Source: Proteus terrae subsp. cibarius (GTDB taxonomy: Bacteria; Pseudomonadota; Gammaproteobacteria; Enterobacterales; Enterobacteriaceae). From it: a DNA stretch of 64,000 bases. The notes below the pieces were generated by a model, which was given only the letters and a program-made list of their open reading frames with translations, was not told where the DNA came from and ran no database searches. The translations under genes and the position numbers were made by a program. Location of the stretch: NCBI RefSeq assembly GCF_011045835.1, contig NZ_CP047350.1, positions 62,001 to 126,000 on the forward strand, in the 5' to 3' direction. Of this stretch, positions 22,309 through 31,585 are shown piece by piece. Within the stretch, counting starts at the first letter, position 1, and each line of letters starts with the position of its first letter.

Positions 22309-25287
22309 ATGCTGAAAGCCCTTAACAAGTTATTTGGTGGGCGAAGTGGAGTGATCGAGACCGCGCCGAGCGCCAGAGTGTTGCCGCTTAAAGACGTGGA
22401 AGATGAAGAAATCCCTCGATACCCACCTTTTGCCAAGGGCCTGCCAGTGGCCCCACTAGACAAGATACTGGCAACCCAAGCTGAACTGATTGAGAAAGTG
22501 CGGAACTCTCTCGGTTTCACTGTGGACGACTTCAACCGGCTTGTTTTGCCGGTGATCCAGCGGTATGCCGCGTTTGTTCACCTGTTGCCAGCTTCCGAAT
22601 CACACCACCACCGTGGCGCTGGTGGTCTGTTCCGACATGGGCTTGAAGTGGCCTTCTGGGCAGCTCAGGCATCTGAGTCAGTTATCTTTTCCATCGAGGG
22701 GACGCCTCGGGAACGCCGTGACAATGAGCCGCGTTGGAGACTGGCGAGCTGTTTCTCTGGGCTGCTGCATGATGTGGGTAAACCGCTCTCGGATGTGTCC
22801 ATTACGGACAAAGACGGGTCAATCACATGGAACCCGTATTCGGAGTCACTTCATGACTGGGCACACCGTCACGAAATCGACCGTTACTTTATCCGGTGGC
22901 GCGACAAGCGACACAAAAGACATGAGCAATTCTCGCTGCTGGCGGTGGATCGAATTATTCCGGCTGAGACTCGGGAGTTTCTGTCCAAGTCTGGCCCGTC
23001 CATCATGGAAGCGATGCTGGAAGCTATCTCAGGAACCAGCGTCAATCAGCCTGTGACCAAGCTGATGCTTCGCGCTGACCAAGAGAGCGTCTCACGGGAC
23101 CTTCGCCAGAGTCGTCTCGATGTGGACGAGTTCTCCTATGGTGTGCCCGTCGAGCGTTACGTGTTCGATGCCATCCGCCGCCTGGTTAAAACCGGAAAAT
23201 GGAAGGTCAATGAGCCAGGCGCGAAAGTCTGGCACCTCAACCAAGGTGTATTCATTGCCTGGAAACAGCTTGGGGACCTTTATGACTTGATCAGCCACGA
23301 CAAGATCCCCGGTATCCCACGAGACCCTGACACACTGGCCGACATTCTCATCGAACGTGGTTTTGCTGTACCAAACACGGTGCAGGAGAAGGGTGAACGT
23401 GCGTACTACCGCTACTGGGAAGTTTTGCCTGAGATGCTCCAGGAGGCGGCGGGTTCGGTGAAGATCTTGATGCTCCGACTCGAATCAAACGACCTGGTGT
23501 TTACGACTGAGCCTCCTGCGGCTGTTGCTGCGGAAGTTGTTGGTGATGTTGAGGACGCTGAGATTGAGTTCGTTGATCCTGAGGAAGCCGATGACGGTGA
23601 CGACCAAGAGGAAGGTGAAGCAGCTCTGAACGATGACATGTTGGCCGCAGAGCAGGAAGCAGAGAAAGCTCTAGCTGGCCTTGGCTTTGGTGATGCGATG
23701 GAGATGCTGAAAAGCACCTCCGATGCTGTCGAGGAGAAGCCAGAGCAAAAAGATGCGGGACCAACGGAATCATCTAAGCCTGACGCTGGCAAGAAGGGTA
23801 AGCCGCAGAGCAAACCGGGCAAAGCAAAACCGAAGAGTGATACGGAGAAACAACCCCATAAACCAGAGGCAAAAGAGGATCTGTCCCCTCAGGACATTGC
23901 CAAAAACGCACCACCTTTGGCAAACGACAATCCGTTACAAGCACTCAAGGATGTTGGGGGTGGACTGGGGGACATCGACTTCCCGTTTGACGCATTCAAC
24001 GCATCGGCAGAGACAACCAGCACTGACGCAACAAACTCAGAAATCCCAGATGTGGCAATGCCCGGAAAGCAAGAGGAGCAGCCAAAACAGGACTTCGTTC
24101 CACAAGAACAAAACTCCCTGCAGGGCGATGACTTTCCAATGTTCGGTGGTTCTGATGAACCGCCATCATGGGCGATTGAGCCGCTCCCTATGCTGACTGA
24201 CGCACCAGAACAACCAACGCACACGCCAGAAATGCCGCATACGGACAACGTTAATCAGCATGAGAAGGACGCAAAGACCTTGCTCGTTGAGATGTTGTCT
24301 GGATACGGGGAAGCATCGGCGTTGCTTGAACAAGCGATCATGCCTGTTTTGGAAGGTAAAACGACGCTGGGCGAAGTCCTATGCCTGATGAAGGGGCAAG
24401 CCGTCATTTTGTACCCGGATGGCGCTCGGTCGCTGGGTGCGCCGTCAGAGGTTCTCTCGAAGCTGTCCCACGCCAACGCGATTGTTCCGGACCCGATTAT
24501 GCCAGGTCGCAAAGTTCGTGATTTCAGCGGAGTGAAGGCAATTGTACTGGCGGAGCAGCTTTCAGATGCAGTCGTGGCGGCCATTAAGGATGCCGAGGCG
24601 TCAATGGGTGGATACCAGGATGCCTTTGAGCTCGTCTCTCCCCCTGGCTTGGATGCAAGCAAAAATAAGTCTGCACCGAAACAACAAAGCCGAAAAAAGG
24701 CGCAGCAGCAGAAGCCTGAGGTTAATGCCGGTAAAGCCTCGCCTGAACAAAAGGCGAAAGGTAAGGACTCCCAGCCACAGCCGAAGGAGAAGAAGGTCGA
24801 TGTTACTTCTCCGGTTGAAGAGCAACAGCGCAAGCCGGTCCAAGAAAAACAGAACGTGGCTCGCCTTCCTAAGCGGGAGGCTCAACCGGTGGCTCCTGAG
24901 CCCAAAGTTGAGCGTGAGAAGGAATTGGGACACGTCGAGGTGCGAGAAAGGGAAGATCCAGAGGTTAGGGAGTTTGAGCCGCCTAAGGCGAAAACAAACC
25001 CGAAAGACATCAACGCGGAAGATTTCTTGCCGTCTGGTGTTACGCCTCAGAAAGCACTCCAGATGCTCAAGGACATGATCCAAAAACGCTCGGGCCGATG
25101 GCTCGTGACACCTGTCCTGGAAGAGGATGGCTGCTTAGTAACCAGTGACAAAGCCTTCGACATGATTGCCGGTGAAAACATCGGCATCAGCAAACACATC
25201 CTCTGCGGGATGCTGAGCCGGGCACAGAGACGCCCTTTGCTCAAGAAACGTCAGGGAAAATTGTATTTAGAGGTAAATGAAACATGA
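22309..25287 (+). CDS. traI: MOBH relaxase TraI
   Basis: The 992-residue protein is a MOBH-family relaxase that would nick the plasmid at oriT and lead the strand into the recipient. The TraI_2 domain is N-terminal: SHHHRGAGGLFRHGLEVA at about residues 98-115 gives the HHH and H ligands, and GLLHDVGKPLSD at 151-162 gives the HD-hydrolase metal motif. A long low-complexity Pro/Glu/Lys/Gln-rich linker fills roughly residues 400-900. A TraI_2_C winged-helix-like domain closes the protein (ALQMLKDMIQKRSGRWLV). It begins the traI-traD operon and overlaps traD by ATGA. Confidence 0.93.
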   Translation: MLKALNKLFGGRSGVIETAPSARVLPLKDVEDEEIPRYPPFAKGLPVAPLDKILATQAELIEKVRNSLGFTVDDFNRLVLPVIQRYAAFVHLLPASESHHHRGAGGLFRHGLEVAFWAAQASESVIFSIEGTPRERRDNEPRWRLASCFSGLLHDVGKPLSDVSITDKDGSITWNPYSESLHDWAHRHEIDRYFIRWRDKRHKRHEQFSLLAVDRIIPAETREFLSKSGPSIMEAMLEAISGTSVNQPVTKLMLRADQESVSRDLRQSRLDVDEFSYGVPVERYVFDAIRRLVKTGKWKVNEPGAKVWHLNQGVFIAWKQLGDLYDLISHDKIPGIPRDPDTLADILIERGFAVPNTVQEKGERAYYRYWEVLPEMLQEAAGSVKILMLRLESNDLVFTTEPPAAVAAEVVGDVEDAEIEFVDPEEADDGDDQEEGEAALNDDMLAAEQEAEKALAGLGFGDAMEMLKSTSDAVEEKPEQKDAGPTESSKPDAGKKGKPQSKPGKAKPKSDTEKQPHKPEAKEDLSPQDIAKNAPPLANDNPLQALKDVGGGLGDIDFPFDAFNASAETTSTDATNSEIPDVAMPGKQEEQPKQDFVPQEQNSLQGDDFPMFGGSDEPPSWAIEPLPMLTDAPEQPTHTPEMPHTDNVNQHEKDAKTLLVEMLSGYGEASALLEQAIMPVLEGKTTLGEVLCLMKGQAVILYPDGARSLGAPSEVLSKLSHANAIVPDPIMPGRKVRDFSGVKAIVLAEQLSDAVVAAIKDAEASMGGYQDAFELVSPPGLDASKNKSAPKQQSRKKAQQQKPEVNAGKASPEQKAKGKDSQPQPKEKKVDVTSPVEEQQRKPVQEKQNVARLPKREAQPVAPEPKVEREKELGHVEVREREDPEVREFEPPKAKTNPKDINAEDFLPSGVTPQKALQMLKDMIQKRSGRWLVTPVLEEDGCLVTSDKAFDMIAGENIGISKHILCGMLSRAQRRPLLKKRQGKLYLEVNET

Positions 25288-27149
25288 CAATGAGTTATGA
25301 CCCGCTCGCCTACGAGATGCCGTGGCGGCCCAACTATGAAAAAAATGCTGTAGCAGGCTGGCTTGCCGCCTCCGGCGCGGCTTTGGCCGTAGAGCAAGTC
25401 AGCACGATGCCGCCGGAGCCATTCTATTGGATGACGGGGATCTGTGGCGTGATGGCGATGGCTCGTTTGCCCAAGGCTATCAAACTTCACCTGCTCCAAA
25501 AGCATTTGAAGGGGCGTGATCTGGAGTTTATTTCCATTGCGGAGCTCCAAAAGTACATCAAGGACACGCCGGACGATATGTGGCTTGGTAGTGGGTTCCT
25601 GTGGGAAAACCGCCATGCCCAGCGCGTGTTTGAGATCCTGAAACGCGACTGGACTTCCATCGTAGGGAGAGAGTCCACGGTCAAAAAGGTTGTCCGGAAG
25701 ATACAGGGTAAGAAAAAGGAGCTGCCAATCGGCCAGCCCTGGATTCACGGGGTAGAGCCCAAAGAAGAGAAGCTGATGCAGCCACTCAAGCACACTGAGG
25801 GGCATTCGCTGATCGTTGGGACCACCGGCTCGGGCAAGACCCGTATGTTCGACATCCTGATTTCACAGGCCATTCTGCGTGGGGAAGCCGTGATCATCAT
25901 AGACCCGAAAGGGGATAAGGAGATGCGGGACAATGCCCGACGTGCCTGTGAAGCTATGGGGCAGCCGGAAAGATTCGTCTCATTTCATCCAGCATTCCCG
26001 GAAGAGTCGGTGCGTATCGACCCTCTGCGTAACTTCACCCGCGTGACTGAAATCGCAAGTCGTTTGGCAGCGTTGATCCCGTCCGAAGCAGGGGCCGACC
26101 CGTTCAAATCATTTGGATGGCAGGCACTGAACAACATCGCTCAGGGCTTGGTCATCACTCATGATCGTCCCAACCTGACAAAGCTCCGCCGATTCCTTGA
26201 AGGTGGCGCTGCTGGCTTGGTCATCAAGGCCGTTCAGGCTTACTCAGAGCGAGTTATGCCCGACTGGGAGGCAGAAGCAGCGGCTTACTTGGAAAAAGCC
26301 AAAAACGGTTCGCGTGAGAAGATCGCTTTCGCGTTGATGAAGTTCTACTACGACATCATCCAACCTGAGCACCCGAACTCTGACCTGGAAGGCTTGCTGT
26401 CGATGTTCCAGCACGACCAAACCCACTTCTCCAAGATGGTGGCGAACCTCCTGCCGATCATGAATATGCTGACGTCCGGGGAGCTAGGCCCTCTGCTGTC
26501 TCCAGACTCATCTGATCTGAGCGACGAACGCCAGATCACCGATTCCGCAAAAATCATCAACAACGCTCAAGTTGCTTATCTGGGGCTCGACTCCCTGACC
26601 GACAACATGGTTGGTAGTGCTATGGGGTCCATCTTCCTGTCAGACCTGACAGCGGTTGCCGGTGACAGATACAACTACGGCGTCAACAACAGACCCGTAA
26701 ATATCTTTGTTGATGAGGCTGCCGAGGTGATCAACGACCCGTTCATCCAGCTCCTGAACAAAGGTCGCGGTGCGAAACTTCGTCTTTTCGTTGCAACTCA
26801 GACTTTTGCTGACTTCGCAGCTCGACTGGGTAGCAAAGACAAAGCGCTCCAGGTGTTGGGGAACATCAACAACACGTTTGCTCTGCGTATCGTCGATGGT
26901 GAAACCCAGGAGTATATCGCGGATAACCTGCCGAAGACCCGGCTCAAGTACGTCATGCGGACTCAAGGCCAGAACTCGGATGGCAAGGAGCCCATTATGC
27001 ACGGAGGCAACCAAGGCGAGCGTTTGATGGAGGAGGAAGCTGATCTGTTCCCAGCCCAGTTATTGGGAATGCTTCCGAACCTGGAATACATAGCCAAAAT
27101 TTCAGGCGGAACAATCGTAAAAGGCCGTCTGCCCATATTGACCCAGTAA
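25284..27149 (+). CDS. traD: Type IV coupling protein TraD
   Basis: The 621-residue inner-membrane ATPase links the TraI-DNA complex to the secretion channel. A hydrophobic N-terminal region (about residues 20-60) anchors it. Walker A is GTTGSGKT at 179-186 and Walker B is NIFVDEAAEV at about 471. IIIDPKGDKE and the C-terminal RTQGQNSDGKEP region fit the TraD/TraG family. The ATG at 25284 overlaps the traI stop; an ATG six bases later is equally usable. Confidence 0.94.
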   Translation: MTMSYDPLAYEMPWRPNYEKNAVAGWLAASGAALAVEQVSTMPPEPFYWMTGICGVMAMARLPKAIKLHLLQKHLKGRDLEFISIAELQKYIKDTPDDMWLGSGFLWENRHAQRVFEILKRDWTSIVGRESTVKKVVRKIQGKKKELPIGQPWIHGVEPKEEKLMQPLKHTEGHSLIVGTTGSGKTRMFDILISQAILRGEAVIIIDPKGDKEMRDNARRACEAMGQPERFVSFHPAFPEESVRIDPLRNFTRVTEIASRLAALIPSEAGADPFKSFGWQALNNIAQGLVITHDRPNLTKLRRFLEGGAAGLVIKAVQAYSERVMPDWEAEAAAYLEKAKNGSREKIAFALMKFYYDIIQPEHPNSDLEGLLSMFQHDQTHFSKMVANLLPIMNMLTSGELGPLLSPDSSDLSDERQITDSAKIINNAQVAYLGLDSLTDNMVGSAMGSIFLSDLTAVAGDRYNYGVNNRPVNIFVDEAAEVINDPFIQLLNKGRGAKLRLFVATQTFADFAARLGSKDKALQVLGNINNTFALRIVDGETQEYIADNLPKTRLKYVMRTQGQNSDGKEPIMHGGNQGERLMEEEADLFPAQLLGMLPNLEYIAKISGGTIVKGRLPILTQ

Positions 27150-27198
27150 GAGCAGAGCTATGTGTGACAAGAAGTATAGAGATTACGAGGTAGCCATC

Positions 27199-27744
27199 AT
27201 GGTCGATGTGAACCCTTTCGACAGGGTTATGAATGAATTGAAAAGTCGTGGCCGCAAGAACGCTCACATCCTGAGCATCCTCCAATTCGACTGGCCTGCA
27301 TCGGAGGCCATCATCGAGAAGCTGAGCTGCTACATCACAGACGGGATTAAGGCTAATCAGGAGCCTGTGATTTACCCGATCATTGAAGAAGCTCTGCATC
27401 GCTACAGCCAGCTCGTGTTTCATGAGCAGAGAGAGAAATATGAAGACCCGGCCAGAATTGGGGCATTTCTGGAAACCCTGATCACCGAAACCTGCCGGGC
27501 GTTGGAAGTGCAAATTGTCGATAGTGGCGGTGATTCATGGTCTGTCGATTCAGGAGAGTCGTTCTCACTGTGGCTTTCTTCCCATCCAGGAGAACTATCC
27601 ATTAACCCGCAGCCCCATGAGGATGAGACCTCTTTGCGTGGCTTGCTGTATGAGCTCATCACCTGTGAGAGCGTGAAAACTGTTTTAAGGAGAACCGACT
27701 ATGAAGAAGCCGTGGTTGCTGGTCGCATGGCTGCTGGTTATTGA
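27199..27744 (+). CDS. Hypothetical protein between traD and traJ
   Basis: The 181-residue acidic soluble protein (MVDVNPFDRVMNELKSRGRK...) has no recognised domain. The ATG at 27199 has GAGG eight bases upstream; an alternative ATG at 27160 gives 194 residues. It overlaps the traJ start by 44 bases, so it belongs to the traI-traD-traJ unit and probably has an accessory transfer role. Confidence 0.65.
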   Translation: MVDVNPFDRVMNELKSRGRKNAHILSILQFDWPASEAIIEKLSCYITDGIKANQEPVIYPIIEEALHRYSQLVFHEQREKYEDPARIGAFLETLITETCRALEVQIVDSGGDSWSVDSGESFSLWLSSHPGELSINPQPHEDETSLRGLLYELITCESVKTVLRRTDYEEAVVAGRMAAGY

Positions 27745-28330
27745 GTTGCTGGCAATATTGCTGCTGATCCCTGGCGACTGGACAGACAGAGCCATCAAAA
27801 GGGAATCCGTGCTGGTGGAACAGAGTCTTGGTGTCGAAGCAAGAGACTGGATACAGAACAAAGCATCTACCTGGTTCAGGTCGAGCGTTATTGATTCAGG
27901 CTTCTATGAGGGGATGTACCAAACGCTGATCCCATCAGAAGAGGAGCGCCAGAAGTCCAAGGGGATGCAGGATATGGGCAAGGGCTGGTTTGTGTGGGTC
28001 AAAGGCCGCATGGAAGCCTTTGTCAACGTCATTTACCAGTTCTACACACGGTTGGCGCTGTTAGCCGCGTGGGCTCCCTATATGCTGATCCTGTTCGTAC
28101 CTGCGGTATATGACGGGATGATGACATGGCGAATTAAGCGGACCAACTTCGATTATGCGAGTCCGGTTCTCCATCGTTATAGCGTTCGCGGAACGATGTA
28201 CCTGATGGCCGGATTGTTCATCGCGTTCTTCATCCCCATAGCGCTCGATCCGGTTGTCATCCCGATGACAATGATGACGTGCTGTGTCCTGGTTGGCCTG
28301 ACGTTCGGCAACCTCCAGAAACGGGTATAG
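27701..28330 (+). CDS. traJ: TraJ-like membrane protein (DUF4400)
   Basis: The 209-residue protein is predicted to cross the inner membrane about four times (VAWLLVIELLAILLLIPG, the LLAAWAPYMLILFVPAVY region, and two C-terminal helices) with a loop around FYEGMYQTLIPSEEERQ. This is the DUF4400 family, called TraJ in IncA/C and S043 in SXT; it is unrelated to the F-plasmid TraJ regulator. AAGGAG lies before the ATG. It would assist coupling or mating-pair functions at the inner membrane. Confidence 0.8.
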   Translation: MKKPWLLVAWLLVIELLAILLLIPGDWTDRAIKRESVLVEQSLGVEARDWIQNKASTWFRSSVIDSGFYEGMYQTLIPSEEERQKSKGMQDMGKGWFVWVKGRMEAFVNVIYQFYTRLALLAAWAPYMLILFVPAVYDGMMTWRIKRTNFDYASPVLHRYSVRGTMYLMAGLFIAFFIPIALDPVVIPMTMMTCCVLVGLTFGNLQKRV

Positions 28331-28339
28331 GGAGGGAGG

Positions 28340-28786
28340 ATGAGCTACTCCGTTATAAATCAAGATGGGGTGCATCTGTGCGACATCCCATTGAACGTCT
28401 ACCAGGTGATACGTCGCCAATCCTTGTCTGCGTTGTGGCTTTACTGGGCGCAGAGCTTGAATTTGGTGAAGGTGCTCATTGCTTGCGTCGGAAAGATGAT
28501 CTTTGTGATGCCGGTAATGTGGTTCTGGGTGCTGGTGGTGTGCCGCTTGGTTGAACCAGAACGTATCTCAGACGTGCCAGGACTTATCTCTCCGGACGTG
28601 ATCGGGTGGGCCGCTGGTGCGGCCATCACCCTCATTATCTATTCCGTTTTTACACGCCCAGCTTTGTACGGATACCACAACTTTTTCAAGCAGCATATTT
28701 GCTCAAGAGTAAAGCAAGTAACGCCGGAACTCAGAACAGTCACTGGGCCACTGTTCTTTTACCGAAACGAAATTGGAACGATATAG
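28340..28786 (+). CDS. Predicted inner-membrane protein
   Basis: The 148-residue product has two or three hydrophobic segments (VLIACVGKMIFVMPVMWFWV and GWAAGAAITLIIYSVF). It lies 9 bp after traJ with GGGAGGG before its start, so it is part of the transfer operon. No family is recognised beyond its conserved place in this plasmid group. Confidence 0.7.
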   Translation: MSYSVINQDGVHLCDIPLNVYQVIRRQSLSALWLYWAQSLNLVKVLIACVGKMIFVMPVMWFWVLVVCRLVEPERISDVPGLISPDVIGWAAGAAITLIIYSVFTRPALYGYHNFFKQHICSRVKQVTPELRTVTGPLFFYRNEIGTI

Positions 28787-28795
28787 AGAGGAACC

Positions 28796-29173
28796 ATGAA
28801 AGTAACCAATAAACTCAAACTGCTGGCACTGGGGCTGTGTATGGCCGGTACTGCCATCGCGGCTCCTGATGTGCTCAATGACGACGCAAAGCTCAAGAAC
28901 CTTGAGAAGGTGTGTCCCGACTGTAAGATGGTGGCAAAAGATGTACTCAATCTGCGGGTTGAAAACTGCCAGCTCAAAGACACTTCCAGTGCAATGATGA
29001 TTGGCACCATGCAAAATGACCCTATGTTTTCGTTTATGCTGGCAGTACACACAGCGGCAGGCTCGGAGGCATACAAAACGGTAGTTGGTGCCGCTGGCAA
29101 CCATGTTGACTGTGAAAACCCGTTGAACTGGATCAAGCTGACCCAGCAAGCGATTAAAGGAGGCAAAGTCTAA
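28796..29173 (+). CDS. Predicted periplasmic protein with cysteine pairs
   Basis: The 125-residue protein has a signal peptide (LKLLALGLCMAGTAIA, cleavage before AP) and mature cysteines at VCPDCKM, NCQL and DCEN, suitable for disulfides made by DsbC. The gene is in the transfer operon with GAGAGG before the ATG and overlaps the next start as TAATG. The role is unknown. Confidence 0.7.
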   Translation: MKVTNKLKLLALGLCMAGTAIAAPDVLNDDAKLKNLEKVCPDCKMVAKDVLNLRVENCQLKDTSSAMMIGTMQNDPMFSFMLAVHTAAGSEAYKTVVGAAGNHVDCENPLNWIKLTQQAIKGGKV

Positions 29174-29835
29174 TGCGTAAGAGAGATTTCTTTTTTGGAG
29201 AGGTGTATGAGGGGGGTGCAGGAGCCACTCTACGACTGAGTGATATGGAACCATTGGCAAGAAAAGTGTCGGCAGAGTTCTTCACTGCACAACTGAACCG
29301 TATGCTGAAAGAGCATGACGGTCAGTTGACGCTCAGCGATGGAACGTCGTACCCCAGCTTTTGGAGCTTCATCGACAAGGTTGTTCCAGAGCAGGTTGGT
29401 TTCGTGGAGATCTACGCTCGGCAGGATGTTAACGATAATGTTGAAGCGACACTGGCGTGTGACATCGTTTTGGTAAATGGTGTGATCACCGTTAAACCTC
29501 ACTGGTGTGCTTACAAAGACATCAGGGCTGACGAAGTGATTTCCACCTTACTGGTGCCTTTGCATTTGAAGGCTCTCCAGGGTAAGGCTTACATTCGCTG
29601 GGATGATGGTGAAACCGAACCTCTGTTACAAAACGACGACTATCAGGCTGAACTTGAAAATGTGTTTAGTGTTTCCAAGTACCCATCAGCCATGAGCTGG
29701 GGCGATACAGCAGACCAGAAGGTTAAGCAGTACAAGATGGACCTTGAGTGCGCCACAGATGTTGGTTGTCGAGGTGTCTCATCAGAGCAAGCATGGGATG
29801 CTTATCGAGAACTCCGTTACAATAGAACAGTGTGA
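29173..29835 (+). CDS. Hypothetical protein ending the traI operon
   Basis: The 220-residue soluble protein has no recognised domain. It contains FVEIYARQDVNDNVEATLACD and a Cys-containing C-terminus. Its ATG overlaps the previous stop, and a hairpin plus a long-spaced intergenic region follow, so it closes the traI-traD-traJ unit. Confidence 0.6.
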   Translation: MRKRDFFFGEVYEGGAGATLRLSDMEPLARKVSAEFFTAQLNRMLKEHDGQLTLSDGTSYPSFWSFIDKVVPEQVGFVEIYARQDVNDNVEATLACDIVLVNGVITVKPHWCAYKDIRADEVISTLLVPLHLKALQGKAYIRWDDGETEPLLQNDDYQAELENVFSVSKYPSAMSWGDTADQKVKQYKMDLECATDVGCRGVSSEQAWDAYRELRYNRTV

Positions 29836-29838
29836 AAC

Positions 29839-29857
29839 AAGCGGCCATTGGCCGCTT
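29839..29857 (+). terminator. Hairpin terminator-like element
   Basis: AAGCGGCC and GGCCGCTT form a perfect 8-bp stem around ATT. The T-run is short, so it may be a terminator of moderate strength. The palindrome at 29860 follows directly. Confidence 0.6.
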
Positions 29858-29859
29858 TG

Positions 29860-29879
29860 AACTTTCACATGTGAAAGTT
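29860..29879. promoter_or_regulatory. AACTTTCACATGTGAAAGTT palindrome, copy 3
   Basis: This perfect 20-bp palindrome is the longest copy in the window. It lies between the traI-operon terminator and the activator box at 29926. Confidence 0.6.
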
Positions 29880-29925
29880 TTTCGCCTCCCGCTCTTATCA
29901 TCTCCTCGAATAAACCTCCATAAAG

Positions 29926-29940
29926 TGCCCAAAATGGGCC
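29926..29940 (+). promoter_or_regulatory. Candidate AcaCD-type box
   Basis: TGCCCAAAATGGGCC lies 90 bp before the small gene at 30016, and so probably drives the two small membrane-protein genes before traL. Confidence 0.65.
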
Positions 29941-30015
29941 GTAACAGCACTGTTCCTAGATTGATCAATTAAGAGACGATTACTCCGTGATGACGACAAG
30001 TTATTTGGAGGGTCT

Positions 30016-30159
30016 ATGTCCGCACAAGCTCACGTCAGAGAAAGCGAAAGCTCATCTGGTTCATTCATCTCCTGGCAGTTCCTTGTCTGGCAGGTGATGT
30101 TCGTTATAGGTGTTGTTGCAGGGATGAACCTGGAACACGCATTCAATTTTCTAGGTTAA
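30016..30159 (+). CDS. Small membrane protein (47 residues)
   Basis: A 47-residue frame starts at 30016 with GGAGG five bases upstream. It encodes a polar N-terminus, one membrane helix (WQFLVWQVMFVIGVVAGM) and a short tail. Its TAA at 30159 overlaps the next possible start. It is probably an accessory component of the mating apparatus, but no family is known to me. Confidence 0.6.
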   Translation: MSAQAHVRESESSSGSFISWQFLVWQVMFVIGVVAGMNLEHAFNFLG

Positions 30160-30170
30160 TGGGAGGAAGT

Positions 30171-30536
30171 GTGAACCTTAATAAACAATTTTTCTGGTTT
30201 TTGATGAACGCGGTGCTGATGTGCATCTTCATCGTTCCAGTGGCCGTCGCGTTTTGGCTGTCTGCTTTTGCGGCAGGTTTTGACTGGAGTCAGTGGGTTA
30301 AGTTGGCTGCTGATACGGCCAACAGAGCTGCAAGTGACCCGGCCAAGGCTCTGGGCACGGTTCAGACCTACTGGGGCATTCTCAGCTTCTTCCTGCTGGC
30401 GGCGTACAGTCTGATGTTCAAGTTTAAAGCCAATGCTAACAAGGAAGTGAAAACTCTGGGGGTGGCCCGACCAGCCAATGAAGTTAGCGTTGCGGCTTCG
30501 GAAAAACATTCGGAAGCGGTTCCTCAAAATCAATAA
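30171..30536 (+). CDS. Two-helix membrane protein upstream of traL
   Basis: The 121-residue product has two membrane segments (LMNAVLMCIFIVPVAVAFWL and WGILSFFLLAAYSLMFKF) separated by a periplasmic or cytoplasmic loop, and a charged tail. The GTG at 30171 follows GGGAGGAA; an ATG at 30159 lacks such a site. A strong terminator follows. It is conserved in this plasmid group as far as I can recall, without assigned function. Confidence 0.65.
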   Translation: MNLNKQFFWFLMNAVLMCIFIVPVAVAFWLSAFAAGFDWSQWVKLAADTANRAASDPAKALGTVQTYWGILSFFLLAAYSLMFKFKANANKEVKTLGVARPANEVSVAASEKHSEAVPQNQ

Positions 30537-30552
30537 CCGATCCAGTAAACGC

Positions 30553-30581
30553 AAAAAAGGCGGCTTAGGCCGCCTTTTTTT
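30553..30581. terminator. Strong terminator before the traL operon
   Basis: GGCGGC and GCCGCC pair around TTAG, flanked by six A residues and seven T residues, so it can work in both directions. It isolates the traL operon. Confidence 0.88.
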
Positions 30582-30596
30582 ATTTGTCGCTGGAAG

Positions 30597-30611
30597 TGCC
30601 CGAAAAGGGCG
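30597..30611 (+). promoter_or_regulatory. Candidate AcaCD-type box before traL
   Basis: TGCCCGAAAAGGGCG lies 84 bp before the traL start and directly after the terminator, consistent with an activator site for the traL-E-K-B-V-A operon. Confidence 0.65.
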
Positions 30612-30680
30612 CGAAGCCGTGGCAGAAAATCAGTGACCCTGAATGAGAATACAGGCCACTAGGAAAAGAAGAGGGTTGCT

Positions 30681-30962
30681 ATGAAGCCTGTAAAGATACC
30701 GCGCCGGGTCGATGAGCCCCCGCATCTGCTGTTGTGGAGCGCAGATGAGTTGGCCCCGATGCTTTTGGGGCTAACGATAGGGGTCATCATCGGTAAGGCC
30801 CTGATCTGCTTTCTGGGGGGGTTACTTGTAACCAACCTTTATCGCCGATTCAGGGATAACCATCCGGATGGATACCTGCTCCACATGATCTACTGGGCCG
30901 GGTTCATCATGACCAAGGCCAAATCTCTCAAGAATCCGTTTGTCCGGAGGTATTTGCCTTGA
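30681..30962 (+). CDS. traL: Conjugative transfer protein TraL
   Basis: The 93-residue inner-membrane protein of the F-type secretion system is required for pilus assembly. It has the expected size, the N-terminal PRRVDEPPHLLLWSADELAP and hydrophobic helices LLGLTIGVIIGKALICFLGG. It begins the traL-E-K-B-V-A operon and overlaps traE. Confidence 0.88.
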   Translation: MKPVKIPRRVDEPPHLLLWSADELAPMLLGLTIGVIIGKALICFLGGLLVTNLYRRFRDNHPDGYLLHMIYWAGFIMTKAKSLKNPFVRRYLP

Positions 30963-31585
30963 ACCTGAAAAAGTATCTCAAGACCTGGGAAGGGACCCAA
31001 ACAGAAAATAAGTGGGGACGAATCTTCCAGGGTGGTCTTATTGCTATCGTTTTCCTGCTGGTGGTCCAAGTATTCAGCAAGGAAACCATCGTCACTATCC
31101 AGCCTTTCACGCTCACGGAAGAAGCCTGGGTGACGAAAAATAACGCCTCTCAGTCCTATAAAGAGGCTTGGGGTTTCGCTTTTGCTCAGCTCCTTGGCAA
31201 TGTGACGCCAGGAACCGTTGACTTTGTGAAAGAACGGATCACCCCGCTTCTCTCCCCGAGCATCTATCAGGACGTGATTGATGCCATCGAAATTCAAGCT
31301 CAACAGATCAAGAACGACCGCGTAACCATGCGGTTTGAGCCGCGTTTTGTTGAGTACGAGCCCAAGAGCGACAAGGTGTTTGTCTACGGATATTCCTACG
31401 TCAAAGGGGCTTCTTCTAACGAAGAGCGTAGCGAACGCTCCTACGAGTTCGCCATCAAGATTTCAAACTACGCGCCCGTGCTGGACTACATCGACACCTA
31501 TGTAGGAAAGCCACGCACCAAAACTGTTTTGGAGCAACTCCAGCGCAAAGAAGAAAACCGGAGAAAGCATGAAGAACAACGCTAA
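30959..31585 (+). CDS. traE: Conjugative transfer protein TraE
   Basis: The 208-residue protein is the VirB8-like component of F-type systems: a cytoplasmic start, one membrane helix (GGLIAIVFLLVVQVFS), and a periplasmic NTF2-like domain. It starts with TTG at 30959, preceded by CGGAGG, inside the end of traL. It overlaps the traK start by 17 bases. Confidence 0.88.
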   Translation: MNLKKYLKTWEGTQTENKWGRIFQGGLIAIVFLLVVQVFSKETIVTIQPFTLTEEAWVTKNNASQSYKEAWGFAFAQLLGNVTPGTVDFVKERITPLLSPSIYQDVIDAIEIQAQQIKNDRVTMRFEPRFVEYEPKSDKVFVYGYSYVKGASSNEERSERSYEFAIKISNYAPVLDYIDTYVGKPRTKTVLEQLQRKEENRRKHEEQR